Shown one piece after another: positions 25,951-33,960 of a DNA stretch of 64,000 nt. A model generated the notes under the pieces. The model saw only the letters and a list, made by a program, of their open reading frames with translations. It made no database searches and was not told where the DNA came from. Position 1 is the stretch's first letter. The number at the start of each line of letters is the position of its first letter. The position numbers and the translations under genes are program-made. Source of the stretch: JAADHX01 sp964569385 (GTDB lineage: Bacteria; Actinomycetota; Acidimicrobiia; Acidimicrobiales; Poriferisodalaceae); assembly GCA_964569385.1 (NCBI GenBank), contig CAZMUM010000021.1:20933-84932 (forward strand), in the 5' to 3' direction.

Positions 25951-27024
25951 TCAGTCTGAGTCGTCTGAATCTGAGTCGTCTGAATCTGAGTCGTCTGAAT
26001 CTGAGTCGTCTGAATCTGAGTCATCTGAGTCTGAGTCATCTGAGTCTGAGTCTGAGTCGTCACGGTCGTCATCGTTGCGTTCGTCTTGGACTCTGACTCT
26101 AAGCAAGCCATCTTCGACCTCAGCGCGCAGTCGGACTCGCACCTCACCGTCGGTGAATCGGATCTCTGCTTCTATTCCGTCAGTGTGCTGGTCTTCGACG
26201 GTCCATCCTGATTGTGGGCTTGCACCCGAGAATGCAACGTAACCATCAATAACACTCACCGTCACCGAGCCGATGCCCGACACCGAATACGAGAACGATT
26301 GGTTCGCGACGGTCGACGGAACGGAGGTGCTGCTCGACGAAGTAGAAGTCGTTGATGAGCTGGTGGTCGGCGAAGTGGTGGCCGAGACTTGGGTATCCGA
26401 GGTCGAGCCGATAGATGCCGAGGTTGGAGTTAACCCGGTGGGCTCTGAACCCGAGGTCGCCGATGAACCTTGACCCTGTTGTGTCGAAGACGATTCGCTA
26501 ACACTCTGGCCTGATGTGCCGCTTGCGTCAGCGGTTGAACTGAGTTTGTCACTGTTCGCAGAATCTTGGCCTGTATCTCGGGCGGCATCGGCGATTGCGG
26601 GGGACGTCGATGAACCAACCGCAACCACAGACTCATCGCCAGCCCTGAAGCCTGAACCGCTGGTAACAGCACTGACAAATACTCCGCCGACGAGGGCAAA
26701 CATCGCCGCAGCTGAGACGACGCGTCTCTTGGTGGATCTGTACGACACCACCGAACGATCGATCTCGATCAGCTCAACAACTTCGACCTCGGGCGTGGTG
26801 ATACGGATTGGTATTGTCGGGGCCGAAACGTCAATAAACTCGAGTAGAGCGGGCGAGGGTTTCGCGGGCTCGATGTTGGCGACAATAGCCCGAGCATCGA
26901 CAACAAAACGGGCGAGGGGTTCGTTGATGGCGCCCGGGTTTTTGTGCTCGAACAGAGACTCGATCTCTGCGTCGGTGAGGGCGTCGTCGTTCATCTCACC
27001 AGGGTTAACGTCTGGCCGGTTCAT
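25951..27024 (-). CDS. Probable membrane anti-sigma factor with Ser/Thr-rich ectodomain and Asp-Ser repeat tail
   Basis: The 357-residue protein starts with an acidic cytoplasmic N-terminus (about 100 residues) and one transmembrane helix (about 101-121). A long Ser/Thr-rich linker leads to a small beta-type domain (about 245-310) and a C-terminal tail of D-S-D-S-D pentads. Its ATG overlaps the stop of the ECF sigma gene, which is the usual layout for a sigma/anti-sigma pair, and this is the main reason for the call. No zinc-binding ZAS motif is visible. The ectodomain could sense a surface signal. Confidence 0.65.
   Translation of the reverse strand: MNRPDVNPGEMNDDALTDAEIESLFEHKNPGAINEPLARFVVDARAIVANIEPAKPSPALLEFIDVSAPTIPIRITTPEVEVVELIEIDRSVVSYRSTKRRVVSAAAMFALVGGVFVSAVTSGSGFRAGDESVVAVGSSTSPAIADAARDTGQDSANSDKLSSTADASGTSGQSVSESSSTQQGQGSSATSGSEPTGLTPTSASIGSTSDTQVSATTSPTTSSSTTSTSSSSTSVPSTVANQSFSYSVSGIGSVTVSVIDGYVAFSGASPQSGWTVEDQHTDGIEAEIRFTDGEVRVRLRAEVEDGLLRVRVQDERNDDDRDDSDSDSDDSDSDDSDSDDSDSDDSDSDDSDSDDSD
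25954..26060 (-). repeat. 15-bp coding tandem repeat (Asp-Ser-Asp-Ser-Asp pentads)
   Basis: On the plus strand the unit is TCTGAATCTGAGTCG, about six to seven copies with slow drift (GAATCT to GAGTCT) toward the gene interior. It encodes the acidic tail of the anti-sigma-like protein. The 15-bp period equals that of the repeat at 19764-19836. Confidence 0.9.
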
Positions 27025-27578
27025 TAGGAGACCCCTGGTTCGCCAATTTCTTTCTGAAGGCGATTTATTCCTCGGCGTTGTAGCGCCTTCACGGCAGTAA
27101 CTGGCTTGCCAACGATCTCAGCAACTTGGGCCAGGCTGAGGTCGGCGACCAGTCTCAGAGTGATTACCTCGCGCTGATCGTCGGAGAGCGAAGCCAACAT
27201 GGAGGTAACTCTTTCCATTGACAAAACGTCCATCGCTTCGGCCTCGGCCGATGGCGATACCTCGATGTCGATGTCGGCGCGACTCGCTAGCTGAGGGCGT
27301 CTGGCCGAGCGACGGTGGCCATCGATCAGAGCATTGCGAGCAATCGAAAAGACCCAACTGCCGAAGTCAGGCTCTTCGCCATCGAAGCTATCCAATGCCC
27401 TGAACGCCTTGAGGAAGACCTCATTGGTCATCGCTTCGGGATCTTCGGCGCCACGGACAGTCACGAACCCCGTAATCGAACGAGCAAGCTGGCGATGTAG
27501 CCGATCGTAGGCCCAGCTTTCGCCAGAACGCGCTGCCGTGAGTACGTCCGCAAAGGTCCGAGCGTTGCTGGGTTTCAC
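27024..27578 (-). CDS. ECF-type RNA polymerase sigma factor
   Basis: The 184-residue protein has a sigma-70 region 2 ('EDPEAMTNEVFLKAFRALDSF' with 'SWVFSIARNALIDGHRR') and a region 4 helix-turn-helix ('LSDDQREVITLRLVADLSLAQVAEIVGKPVTAVKAL'). The GTG start follows GGGGAGG by 7 bases. It is coupled to the downstream membrane protein that probably restrains it. Both genes diverge from the membrane/multicopper oxidase genes at 27665-30612, which are candidate targets. Confidence 0.9.
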   Translation of the reverse strand: MKPSNARTFADVLTAARSGESWAYDRLHRQLARSITGFVTVRGAEDPEAMTNEVFLKAFRALDSFDGEEPDFGSWVFSIARNALIDGHRRSARRPQLASRADIDIEVSPSAEAEAMDVLSMERVTSMLASLSDDQREVITLRLVADLSLAQVAEIVGKPVTAVKALQRRGINRLQKEIGEPGVS

Positions 27579-27664
27579 TACTTGCCTCCCCAGAAGCTCC
27601 TGGACACTACAGGTTTAACTTCCTCGAACTTACAACCACTAGGGGCGTAGTTGGGCTCGGAGCG

Positions 27665-27953
27665 GTGTTGGCTTTTGGTGCAGTGGGTTGGGAACAATGG
27701 GTACACCAGTCCATATTTGGGGCTCACGCCGACGAGTCTGGCCAATGGTTCACCCACTGGTTGAGGGACGGCGGGCTCACCGTGTTGCCTGCTGGTCTAG
27801 CCGTGGCCTTCGGAATCTGGTTCGGCAGCCGACACTTCACCCCTAACCCAGGCCAGAACGGCCTAGTGCGATACACCCTGGTAATCGCAGGAATCTTCGC
27901 TGTGCTGCTGGTGCCGATGGTTGGGCTTCACAACTTGGTCGATGGCGTACTTG
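27665..27953 (+). CDS. Multi-pass membrane protein, 3' part lost in an assembly gap
   Basis: The open frame (GTG at 27665) gives 96 residues with three hydrophobic segments and His/Trp-rich loops ('EQWVHQSIFGAH', 'QWFTHWLRD') before it enters the N run. The frame is open further upstream but without a usable start. The first residues after the gap ('VTIVGLAAMSAA') look like another membrane segment, so this may be the N-terminus of the multicopper oxidase protein that follows. The frame cannot be followed because the gap size is unknown. Histidines at membrane boundaries could bind heme or copper, but that is speculation. Confidence 0.5.
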
Positions 27954-28053
27954 NNNNNNNNNNNNNNNNNNNNNNNNNNNNNNNNNNNNNNNNNNNNNNN
28001 NNNNNNNNNNNNNNNNNNNNNNNNNNNNNNNNNNNNNNNNNNNNNNNNNNNNN
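27954..28053. other. Assembly gap (100 N)
   Basis: Exactly 100 undetermined bases between the membrane-protein fragment and the first multicopper oxidase gene. Unlike the first gap, no repeat flanks it. Confidence 0.98.
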
Positions 28054-29325
28054 GTGGTGGTTCCAGTCACAATCGTCGGCCTTGCCGCGATGTCGGCTGC
28101 GAACGGGTCTCCCACCAGTCTCACCTCGAGGGTGGGCAGTTCGCCAAGCCCAGTCAGCCCATTGAGCCAGCAAAGTCCAGTCAAGCAAAAACTCACGCAG
28201 AAGCCGGCACTCGGCGAGCCACAGCTAATTAGTCGCAGAGATTTATTGAAGTACGGCGGAGCCGGCACCATAGCTATGGCCCTTAGCTCAGTTGGTGTAA
28301 TTGTTGTCCCGTCGAAGCCGGCCCATGGCGCGGAGTCCACCGACATCACGCCTTGGCTCATCGACAACATCGAGTTGCACATGAATGACGGCATCGTCGA
28401 GATGATCGATGGAGTTCCGGTCTATATGTTCGGCTATGGATTCCGAAGTGGGGGAGTAGCCGACCTCGGTGGTCTGCACACACCTGGCCCCGTTATCTGG
28501 ACTCATGAGGGCGAAACCGTCGACCTATTGGTCACTAACAACCTCAACCAACCGCACAGTTTCTTCATCGAGGGCGTACATGACTCCGGGCCGGTGGCAC
28601 CTGGTGGTACCGAGGTTGTTAGCTTTACCGCTCCTTCGGCGGGAACTTACCTCTACCAGGACGGCGTGAATCGACCCGTTAATCGCGTACTCGGACTGCA
28701 GGGAACGATGATCGTCATGCCGGCCGACGGGAGCATGCGCCTCGATTCGTCGTTGTCGGCACAGTATTGGACGTACCACTCGCAATGGGTCTGGATGTTC
28801 AACACAATCGACCCAGCGTTTAATGCTCGAGCCCAAGCTGGGCTAGCGATCGATCCGGCCGACTTCAAGAGGCGCTATCTGCCGCGCTATTTCACCATCA
28901 ACGGTCGTATGGTGAGCCTCGCGTCCCACGTGGAAACCGCGCCGGACACCGTCATCCATGCACATCTCGGCGAGTCAGCGCTAATCAGGGTCGTAAACGG
29001 CGGCCTAGCTACGCACTCGCCCCATATCCACGGCAACCACGTTTACATACTGAGCTCCGATGGCGATCTTGAACGGAACGTCCTATGGAAAGACACGTGG
29101 ATGCTGAAGCCGGAGGGCCGCAAGGACGTCTTCTTGCCGCTCAACGTCCCGCCAAATGCGGTGCGGTGGCCACCGCACCCCGACGGCGTCAAGTTGCTCG
29201 AGGAACTCCACGATGGTCCAAGAGAAGGTGCTTGGCCCATGCATTGTCATATGGAGTTGTCGCAGGTCGCAGGCGGAGGATTGTATCCCCAAGGACTGTT
29301 AACCGACTGGACGATCGAGCTCTAA
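28054..29325 (+). CDS. Multicopper oxidase-like protein A with Tat-type signal (5' end in gap)
   Basis: Counting from the first codon after the gap, a twin-arginine motif 'SRRDLLKYGG' at 60-69 is followed by a hydrophobic segment ending near 'PAHGAES', a Tat export signal. Two cupredoxin-type domains follow. The N-terminal one is poor in ligands (a lone H168 in 'HSFFIEG', and 'YLYQDGVNR' where HxH is usual). The C-terminal one has 'H321-SPH-I-H-G' and 'H397-C-H399' but lacks the type 1 copper histidine and methionine that normally follow. It therefore seems able to supply only part of a trinuclear copper site. The stop lies 12 bp before protein B. The true start lies in or before the gap, or at an internal GTG (28132) or TTG (28162). 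Confidence 0.8.
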   Translation: MVVPVTIVGLAAMSAANGSPTSLTSRVGSSPSPVSPLSQQSPVKQKLTQKPALGEPQLISRRDLLKYGGAGTIAMALSSVGVIVVPSKPAHGAESTDITPWLIDNIELHMNDGIVEMIDGVPVYMFGYGFRSGGVADLGGLHTPGPVIWTHEGETVDLLVTNNLNQPHSFFIEGVHDSGPVAPGGTEVVSFTAPSAGTYLYQDGVNRPVNRVLGLQGTMIVMPADGSMRLDSSLSAQYWTYHSQWVWMFNTIDPAFNARAQAGLAIDPADFKRRYLPRYFTINGRMVSLASHVETAPDTVIHAHLGESALIRVVNGGLATHSPHIHGNHVYILSSDGDLERNVLWKDTWMLKPEGRKDVFLPLNVPPNAVRWPPHPDGVKLLEELHDGPREGAWPMHCHMELSQVAGGGLYPQGLLTDWTIEL

Positions 29326-29337
29326 GGAGGCGACGAT

Positions 29338-30612
29338 ATGACTATTGACGAACCAACCACTTATCGAACTGCATTCGCTTCGGACTTCGTGGATAGAGCG
29401 GGCAACGCGCGCAAGGCCAGAGACGACGACAGCGACGACGATGATTCAAGCGGCGACGATGACGACAGCGACGACGATGATCCAAGCGGCGGCACCGGCG
29501 GAGGTCAGTCGGGTGGAGGCAACGATGGCGGCGGCCACAGTGAGTTCGCCGATCCATTGTTCTTCGCCGAGAACACACCAAAGCTGCGGTCTCCCGAAAC
29601 GCCGGGCCGTTTAGACCCAGACAAACGTTTCGAGATGAAGTTCGTCAATCGGAAACGAGATATGCCGGACGGTCGCGAGGTCGAGTTCTGGTCATTCGAA
29701 GACAGGCTTCAAGACCACGACGAAAAGGTTGTTGTTCCTGGTTCTCTGATCCGGGTTAACGAGGGCGATATCGTCCACGTGACGGTTTACCCGTCCAAGA
29801 GCCAACACACTATTCACATGCATGGAATAGAGGCCGACACCTTCAACGACGGAGTTGGGCACACCTCTTTCGAGGTGACGGATAGTTACACCTATCAGTT
29901 CAGAGCCGGTGCGCCCTTTCGTGCTCTCGACGATCCGCGCCCCCAGACTCGCGGTGCTGGAACCTACATGTACCACTGTCACGTCAACACGACTTTGCAT
30001 TTTCAGCTGGGAATGTGGGGCGCAATAATTATTGATCCGGCTAGTGGACCAGGTACTGCGTTTCACGGCGGGCAAGCCTACAGTGTCGGCGCCGAGCGGG
30101 TGTGGGCGTGTGGCGACGTCGACCCTGTCTGGCATGACGAGCTTGGTCACGCGGCCGGAATATCTGGTGGCGACGCTGGTCTGAACGACTTCAACCCGGT
30201 CTATTTTCATTTGAGCGGTGTGTTCCAGGAAATGTCGAACGGGTCAACTGACCCCACGGCGGTGATCACCGATGATTCGGTTGCGATCGAGACCGAACTC
30301 GGCAGGGCGCCTGCGCTGGTTCGTTACCTCAACTCGAGTTACACAAGACAAAGGGTGACATTTCACGGTGTAGCCGATGGAAGCCTCGACATCGACGTCA
30401 TTGCTGGCGATGGCAGGCCCTATGACAACGTTGCTCCCAACTTCGCGAGACCCTTCGGGCTCACGCGGCCGATGGAAATGACGACCGGCGAACGGTACGA
30501 CTACCTCATCACACCGCGACGGCGAGGCACCAGCCTTGTAACCATCGAGAACATGCATTGGATTTCTGGCAAGGTTCTTGGCGTAGTTCAGACTGCCATC
30601 ACAGTTGTCTGA
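29338..30612 (+). CDS. Multicopper oxidase-like protein B with acidic N-terminal tract
   Basis: A strong GGAGG precedes the ATG. The 424 residues begin with no signal peptide but an Asp/Ser- then Gly-rich disordered stretch (about 25-75). The first cupredoxin domain carries 'H157-TIHMHG' and 'H213-C-H215' with H221 and M226 further on, a complete type 1 site plus trinuclear ligands. The second domain (about 265-424) has few histidines. The ligand pattern complements that of protein A, and only A has an export signal, so B may be exported as a complex with A. The substrate (phenolic, Cu, Fe or Mn) cannot be told. Confidence 0.82.
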   Translation: MTIDEPTTYRTAFASDFVDRAGNARKARDDDSDDDDSSGDDDDSDDDDPSGGTGGGQSGGGNDGGGHSEFADPLFFAENTPKLRSPETPGRLDPDKRFEMKFVNRKRDMPDGREVEFWSFEDRLQDHDEKVVVPGSLIRVNEGDIVHVTVYPSKSQHTIHMHGIEADTFNDGVGHTSFEVTDSYTYQFRAGAPFRALDDPRPQTRGAGTYMYHCHVNTTLHFQLGMWGAIIIDPASGPGTAFHGGQAYSVGAERVWACGDVDPVWHDELGHAAGISGGDAGLNDFNPVYFHLSGVFQEMSNGSTDPTAVITDDSVAIETELGRAPALVRYLNSSYTRQRVTFHGVADGSLDIDVIAGDGRPYDNVAPNFARPFGLTRPMEMTTGERYDYLITPRRRGTSLVTIENMHWISGKVLGVVQTAITVV

Positions 30613-30618
30613 GACAGC

Positions 30619-30646
30619 ATCGAGTACACAAAACGAACAACTCGAT
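30619..30646. terminator. Weak hairpin between convergent genes
   Basis: A 7-base stem ATCGAGT (30619-30625) pairs with ACTCGAT (30640-30646) around a 14-base loop, without a T-run. It lies in the 50-bp space between the multicopper oxidase B gene and the acetyltransferase gene. Confidence 0.35.
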
Positions 30647-30662
30647 CGCCTAACGACCAGGC

Positions 30663-31307
30663 TTACCCGAACTCGGTATTGGACCAGACGATAAGAGATG
30701 CCCAGCTGTCGACAGCCGGGTCCTTTAGGTAATTCGCCAGTACACCGCGGGCCTCGAAGCCGTTCTGAAGCTGGAACGTGAGCGTGCTGTCGTACAGTTC
30801 GCCAGCCGAGACCGCTTTCACGTATTCGGCGGCTGTCATTGTCGCCTTGTGGTCGGCGTAACCAGGGATTACGCCACCAGCCACGATGCCGCGCAGGTTG
30901 AGATCGCGGCAGACGTTCTTTCGAAGCCGGTACAGATTCTGGCCGATGCCGCGGCGGCGGTACGCGGGGTCGACCGAAATATCGGTTCCGTAATACCACT
31001 CGCCATCAGGATTGTCGCCCGTATCGGCACTAGTTACGAGGTCAGAGACCGAGTGTTGAGGGCTACCGAAGTCGAAGTCGACCCGAACCCCAAGCCCCAT
31101 CGCTATTGGTTTGTCGCCATCGAGTACTACGAAGTTTCCGGCCGGAAACTCGCCTGCCAACATTGCTAACTCCGGGGCGCTGTACAACTCGTCTCTGGTG
31201 ACGGTAGGAAAACACGCATATTCGAGTTCTTGAAGCTCATTGGCCCATCGCTCGTGCAGGTGCACATAACGAAACGACGAGTCGTCGACGATCAGCGAGC
31301 CTGGCAT
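30663..31307 (-). CDS. GNAT-family acetyltransferase
   Basis: The 214-residue protein has the acetyl-CoA binding signature 'GTDISVDPAYRRRGIGQNLYRLRKN' (motif A, R-x-x-G-x-G) at about 107-131 and a long C-terminal part with 'ANYLKDP'. The substrate is unknown. It is the last gene of a four-gene minus-strand cluster (RidA, CMD, VOC, GNAT) and starts 3 bp after the VOC gene. An overlapping Arg-rich frame on the same strand (30244-30999) is a shadow. Confidence 0.85.
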   Translation of the reverse strand: MPGSLIVDDSSFRYVHLHERWANELQELEYACFPTVTRDELYSAPELAMLAGEFPAGNFVVLDGDKPIAMGLGVRVDFDFGSPQHSVSDLVTSADTGDNPDGEWYYGTDISVDPAYRRRGIGQNLYRLRKNVCRDLNLRGIVAGGVIPGYADHKATMTAAEYVKAVSAGELYDSTLTFQLQNGFEARGVLANYLKDPAVDSWASLIVWSNTEFG

Positions 31308-31310
31308 TGG

Positions 31311-31874
31311 CTAACGGACGGGCCTAATCGGCCGTTTGCCGTCCCAGTTGTCGCACGTGGTTCTGATGTGGTCGAAGAACTCGCCCTTTGGTCCGCTCAT
31401 GTCCGAGAGTTCGAGCACAGTGCCGCGGTGGCCACAGGAATCAAAGTACGAGAACCGACCCTGAGCCCCGCCAATTTGACCCTCTTGACCGATGGTGAAC
31501 TCCGCCGCTACCAGAGCGTCGTAGTCGCCCTGGTAGTCCTCGGACCAGTACGCAACATGTTGGAGCCCTTCTTCGCCAGCTGCCAGAAATTCAATATAGG
31601 TAGTCGGGGTGTCGTCGCGCTGGCAGATGAGCTCGATCTGTAACGGCCCGCTGTTAGAAAGGGCGATACTTAGGTGCGGGTTCTGGGACTGTCCACGATG
31701 GGTGAACCAGTCGAGGTCAACCTTTTCGATGTAATAGAACGGGCCAACGCCTAGAACTGTCGTCCAGTGGTGAAGGGCGCGTTCCATGTCGTGGACCACG
31801 TAGCCGTTCTGTCTGATGGGGCCCATCGGATGAGTCAGTGGCCGTTGCGGCTTGGTACTTGTCGAGTCGGTCAT
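31311..31874 (-). CDS. VOC (glyoxalase/dioxygenase) superfamily protein
   Basis: The 187-residue protein starts with 'IRQNGYVVHDMERALHHWTTVLGVGPFYY', the typical first VOC strand-helix-strand, and ends with 'YFDSCGHRGTVLELSDMSG', where the glutamate is the usual metal ligand. A 'ELICQRDDTPTTYIEFLA' strand lies between. The family covers glyoxalases, extradiol dioxygenases and epimerases. Its ATG overlaps the stop of the carboxymuconolactone-decarboxylase-like gene, suggesting one catabolic pathway. Substrate not predictable. Confidence 0.82.
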   Translation of the reverse strand: MTDSTSTKPQRPLTHPMGPIRQNGYVVHDMERALHHWTTVLGVGPFYYIEKVDLDWFTHRGQSQNPHLSIALSNSGPLQIELICQRDDTPTTYIEFLAAGEEGLQHVAYWSEDYQGDYDALVAAEFTIGQEGQIGGAQGRFSYFDSCGHRGTVLELSDMSGPKGEFFDHIRTTCDNWDGKRPIRPVR

Positions 31875-32425
31875 GGGTTGAACCCCGGAACCCCTTCGTC
31901 GCGTTGCACGCCAAAGGTGTTAAGCGCCATCGACACCAGGGTGTATTGCCCAACGGTAAATACAAGGTCCATGAGTTGCTGCTCGCTGTAGTGCTCGGTT
32001 AGGGCGGACCATGTCGCGGCCGAGATGACCTTGTCGGCGTGCAGTTCGTCGGTGGCGTGTAGTACCGCGGCTTCGCCTGGAGCCCACTCGGCGGCGACGG
32101 TTTCGTCTTGTAGTCGCTTGATTTCGGACGCGGTGATGCCGAGGTCGAGCGAGATGAGCACGTGTTGACCCCATTCGTACTCGCTCTGGCATAACCAGCC
32201 GACTCGCAAGATGGCGAGTTCGCGGACTCGGGGCGACAGAGTCGACTTGGCAAGAATGTGGTTGCCGAAAACCAACCAACGCCTCGCCAGGTCAGGATGG
32301 TTGGCCATGGTACGGAAGAGGTTTAGCACTGAGCCGTCGGGGCGACGAAGCCGATCAAGTAACTCGGCCTGGGCATCGGTTGCTTCGTTGTCTTGGATGG
32401 GGTCTAGCCGCTGCTCGCGAATCAT
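31871..32425 (-). CDS. Carboxymuconolactone decarboxylase (AhpD-like) family protein
   Basis: The 184-residue all-helical protein has the family core 'LSPRVRELAILRVGWLCQSEYEWGQHVLIS', with one cysteine and the downstream histidine of the AhpD-like motif but without the second cysteine of CxxC. This argues against a disulfide reductase role and for the decarboxylase-like or uncharacterised branch. It is coupled on both sides by ATGA-type overlaps. Confidence 0.85.
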   Translation of the reverse strand: MIREQRLDPIQDNEATDAQAELLDRLRRPDGSVLNLFRTMANHPDLARRWLVFGNHILAKSTLSPRVRELAILRVGWLCQSEYEWGQHVLISLDLGITASEIKRLQDETVAAEWAPGEAAVLHATDELHADKVISAATWSALTEHYSEQQLMDLVFTVGQYTLVSMALNTFGVQRDEGVPGFNP

Positions 32426-32835
32426 GACTCAGCCCAATACGCGACGCACTCGATTTCGACAGCCCCGCCGAGGGCCAGCCCAGCACGCCCAACTGTGATT
32501 CGCGCTGGAGGGTCGGTTCCCATGATGTCGGAATAGGCCGCGTTCATGGCCGCAAAGGTGTCCATGTCGGCAAGAAACACCGACGCTTTGACAACGTTGT
32601 CGAGGGTGGCCCCGCACGCGTCGAGAATTGTCTCGATGTTGCGTATGGTCTGGGTTGTCTCGGGTCCGGTGCCGCCATCGACTAGGTCCATCGACCCTGG
32701 GATAGTGCCGAGCGTGCCGGATACGTAGATCCAGCCGTCGGCGATGGTGGCGTGGCAGAACTGCGGAAGCCGACCTAGTCCCTCGACGACGACGCGCCTG
32801 ATTGGTGATGAGGTTGACGATTGTTCCGAGGCCAT
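32422..32835 (-). CDS. RidA/YjgF-family protein
   Basis: The 137-residue protein has the full RidA fold pattern, with 'HATIADGWIYVSGTLGTIPG', 'TIRNIETILDACGATLDNVVKASVFLADM', 'PARITVGRAGLALGGAVEIECVAY' and the substrate-binding arginine in 'PAR'. RidA proteins deaminate reactive enamine/imine intermediates. Clustered family members often serve a specific catabolic step. It is the first gene of the four-gene cluster. A TAATGT hexamer only 6 bases upstream of the ATG suggests a leaderless transcript. Confidence 0.88.
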   Translation of the reverse strand: MASEQSSTSSPIRRVVVEGLGRLPQFCHATIADGWIYVSGTLGTIPGSMDLVDGGTGPETTQTIRNIETILDACGATLDNVVKASVFLADMDTFAAMNAAYSDIMGTDPPARITVGRAGLALGGAVEIECVAYWAES

Positions 32836-32900
32836 GACGTGACATTAGTGCCAGGCGGGTGTGGCGAGTTGAACTGGGTGGACGATTAGTCTGAGTTCCT

Positions 32901-33923
32901 ATGAACCAACCCCCGAAGCAGCGTCACAACCACGGCCCTTGGGTCGATGTTCATGCCCATCCGGGACGGTGCTTCCTTGGCGGGTTCGACCCGAAGTCGC
33001 CCATGGCCGCGATGCTCGGCGGCGAGGACAGTGCGGCGGCGGTCCAGGCTTCACGGTTGGGTGAGGTGGCCGTAGTTAACTCCGCAACGGTTGCCGATCT
33101 CGTGATAATCGGGCTTGGAGCCGATGGCGGGTTGCACGCGATGCGGTCGTTCGAACCAGGCGAAGCCGCAGCCGATCACCGTCGTCAGATGAACGCCATG
33201 GCATCACTAATCGATGGCGAAAGGGTGGCATCGGTGCTTACGTCTCAAGACATAGTGACGGTGGCGTCGGGCGACATCCCAGGTGTGTTCGTGAGCTGCG
33301 AGGGCGCCGACTTTCTTGACGGAAGCCTCGCCGGGCTCGACGAGGCGTATGGCGATGGCGTGCGATCGATCACGCTGGTGCACTACCACGTCAACGAGCT
33401 CGGCGATATTCAAACCGAAGACAGCGTCCATGGCGGTCTCACAACGTTCGGTCGAGAGGTCGTGACCGAAATGAACCGCCTCGGAATGATCGTCGATCTG
33501 GCCCACGCCACGTTCGAGGCCACTATCGCCGCGCTCGATGTATCGACTGCGCCGATCATGATCTCGCACAGCCACTTGGCCTCGGCTGGGTCTGATCATC
33601 CTCGTTTGCTTTCGGTTGCGCACGCGACTGCTGTGGCCGATGGTGGCGGGGTAATCGGAGCCTGGCCATCGGGTGTTATCCAAACAACGCTCGACGATTA
33701 CTGCGCCGAGATATGTCGGCTCGTCGATGTCGTCGGCATCGACCATGTGTCGATCGGAACCGACATGGATGCCAACTACAAACCAGTGTTGACTACCTAT
33801 GAGCAGTTCCCGGAGCTAGCCGCCAGTTTGCTGAAGCGCGGTATGACGAGCGATGACGTCGACCAGGTCCTTGGCGGCAACTTCATCAGGCTATTCGGGG
33901 CAGTCGAATCCCTCGCTCGGTAG
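32901..33923 (+). CDS. Membrane dipeptidase-type (M19, renal dipeptidase family) amidohydrolase
   Basis: The 340-residue protein has the zinc-binding 'WVDVHAHPGR' near the N-terminus, a bridging glutamate in 'FVSCEGADFL', the histidine of 'MISHSHL' and 'HVSIGTDMDANY' near the C-terminus, ending with 'LGGNFIRLF' as in M19 enzymes. There is no signal peptide, so it is probably cytoplasmic and may cleave dipeptides or a cyclic amide. It is divergent from the RidA operon and may act with it. The second His of the family 'THNC' region is less clear. Confidence 0.85.
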   Translation: MNQPPKQRHNHGPWVDVHAHPGRCFLGGFDPKSPMAAMLGGEDSAAAVQASRLGEVAVVNSATVADLVIIGLGADGGLHAMRSFEPGEAAADHRRQMNAMASLIDGERVASVLTSQDIVTVASGDIPGVFVSCEGADFLDGSLAGLDEAYGDGVRSITLVHYHVNELGDIQTEDSVHGGLTTFGREVVTEMNRLGMIVDLAHATFEATIAALDVSTAPIMISHSHLASAGSDHPRLLSVAHATAVADGGGVIGAWPSGVIQTTLDDYCAEICRLVDVVGIDHVSIGTDMDANYKPVLTTYEQFPELAASLLKRGMTSDDVDQVLGGNFIRLFGAVESLAR

Positions 33924-33960
33924 AGCCTGAACCACCGCACACAATGGTCGACCTCGATGT

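Noticed and set aside
25954..26060. Regular short direct repeats as a possible CRISPR array
   Set aside because: The 15-bp units have no spacers and lie in frame inside a gene.
30244..30999. 251-codon minus-strand frame overlapping the acetyltransferase and multicopper oxidase genes
   Set aside because: Arg-rich shadow that conflicts with two well-supported proteins.
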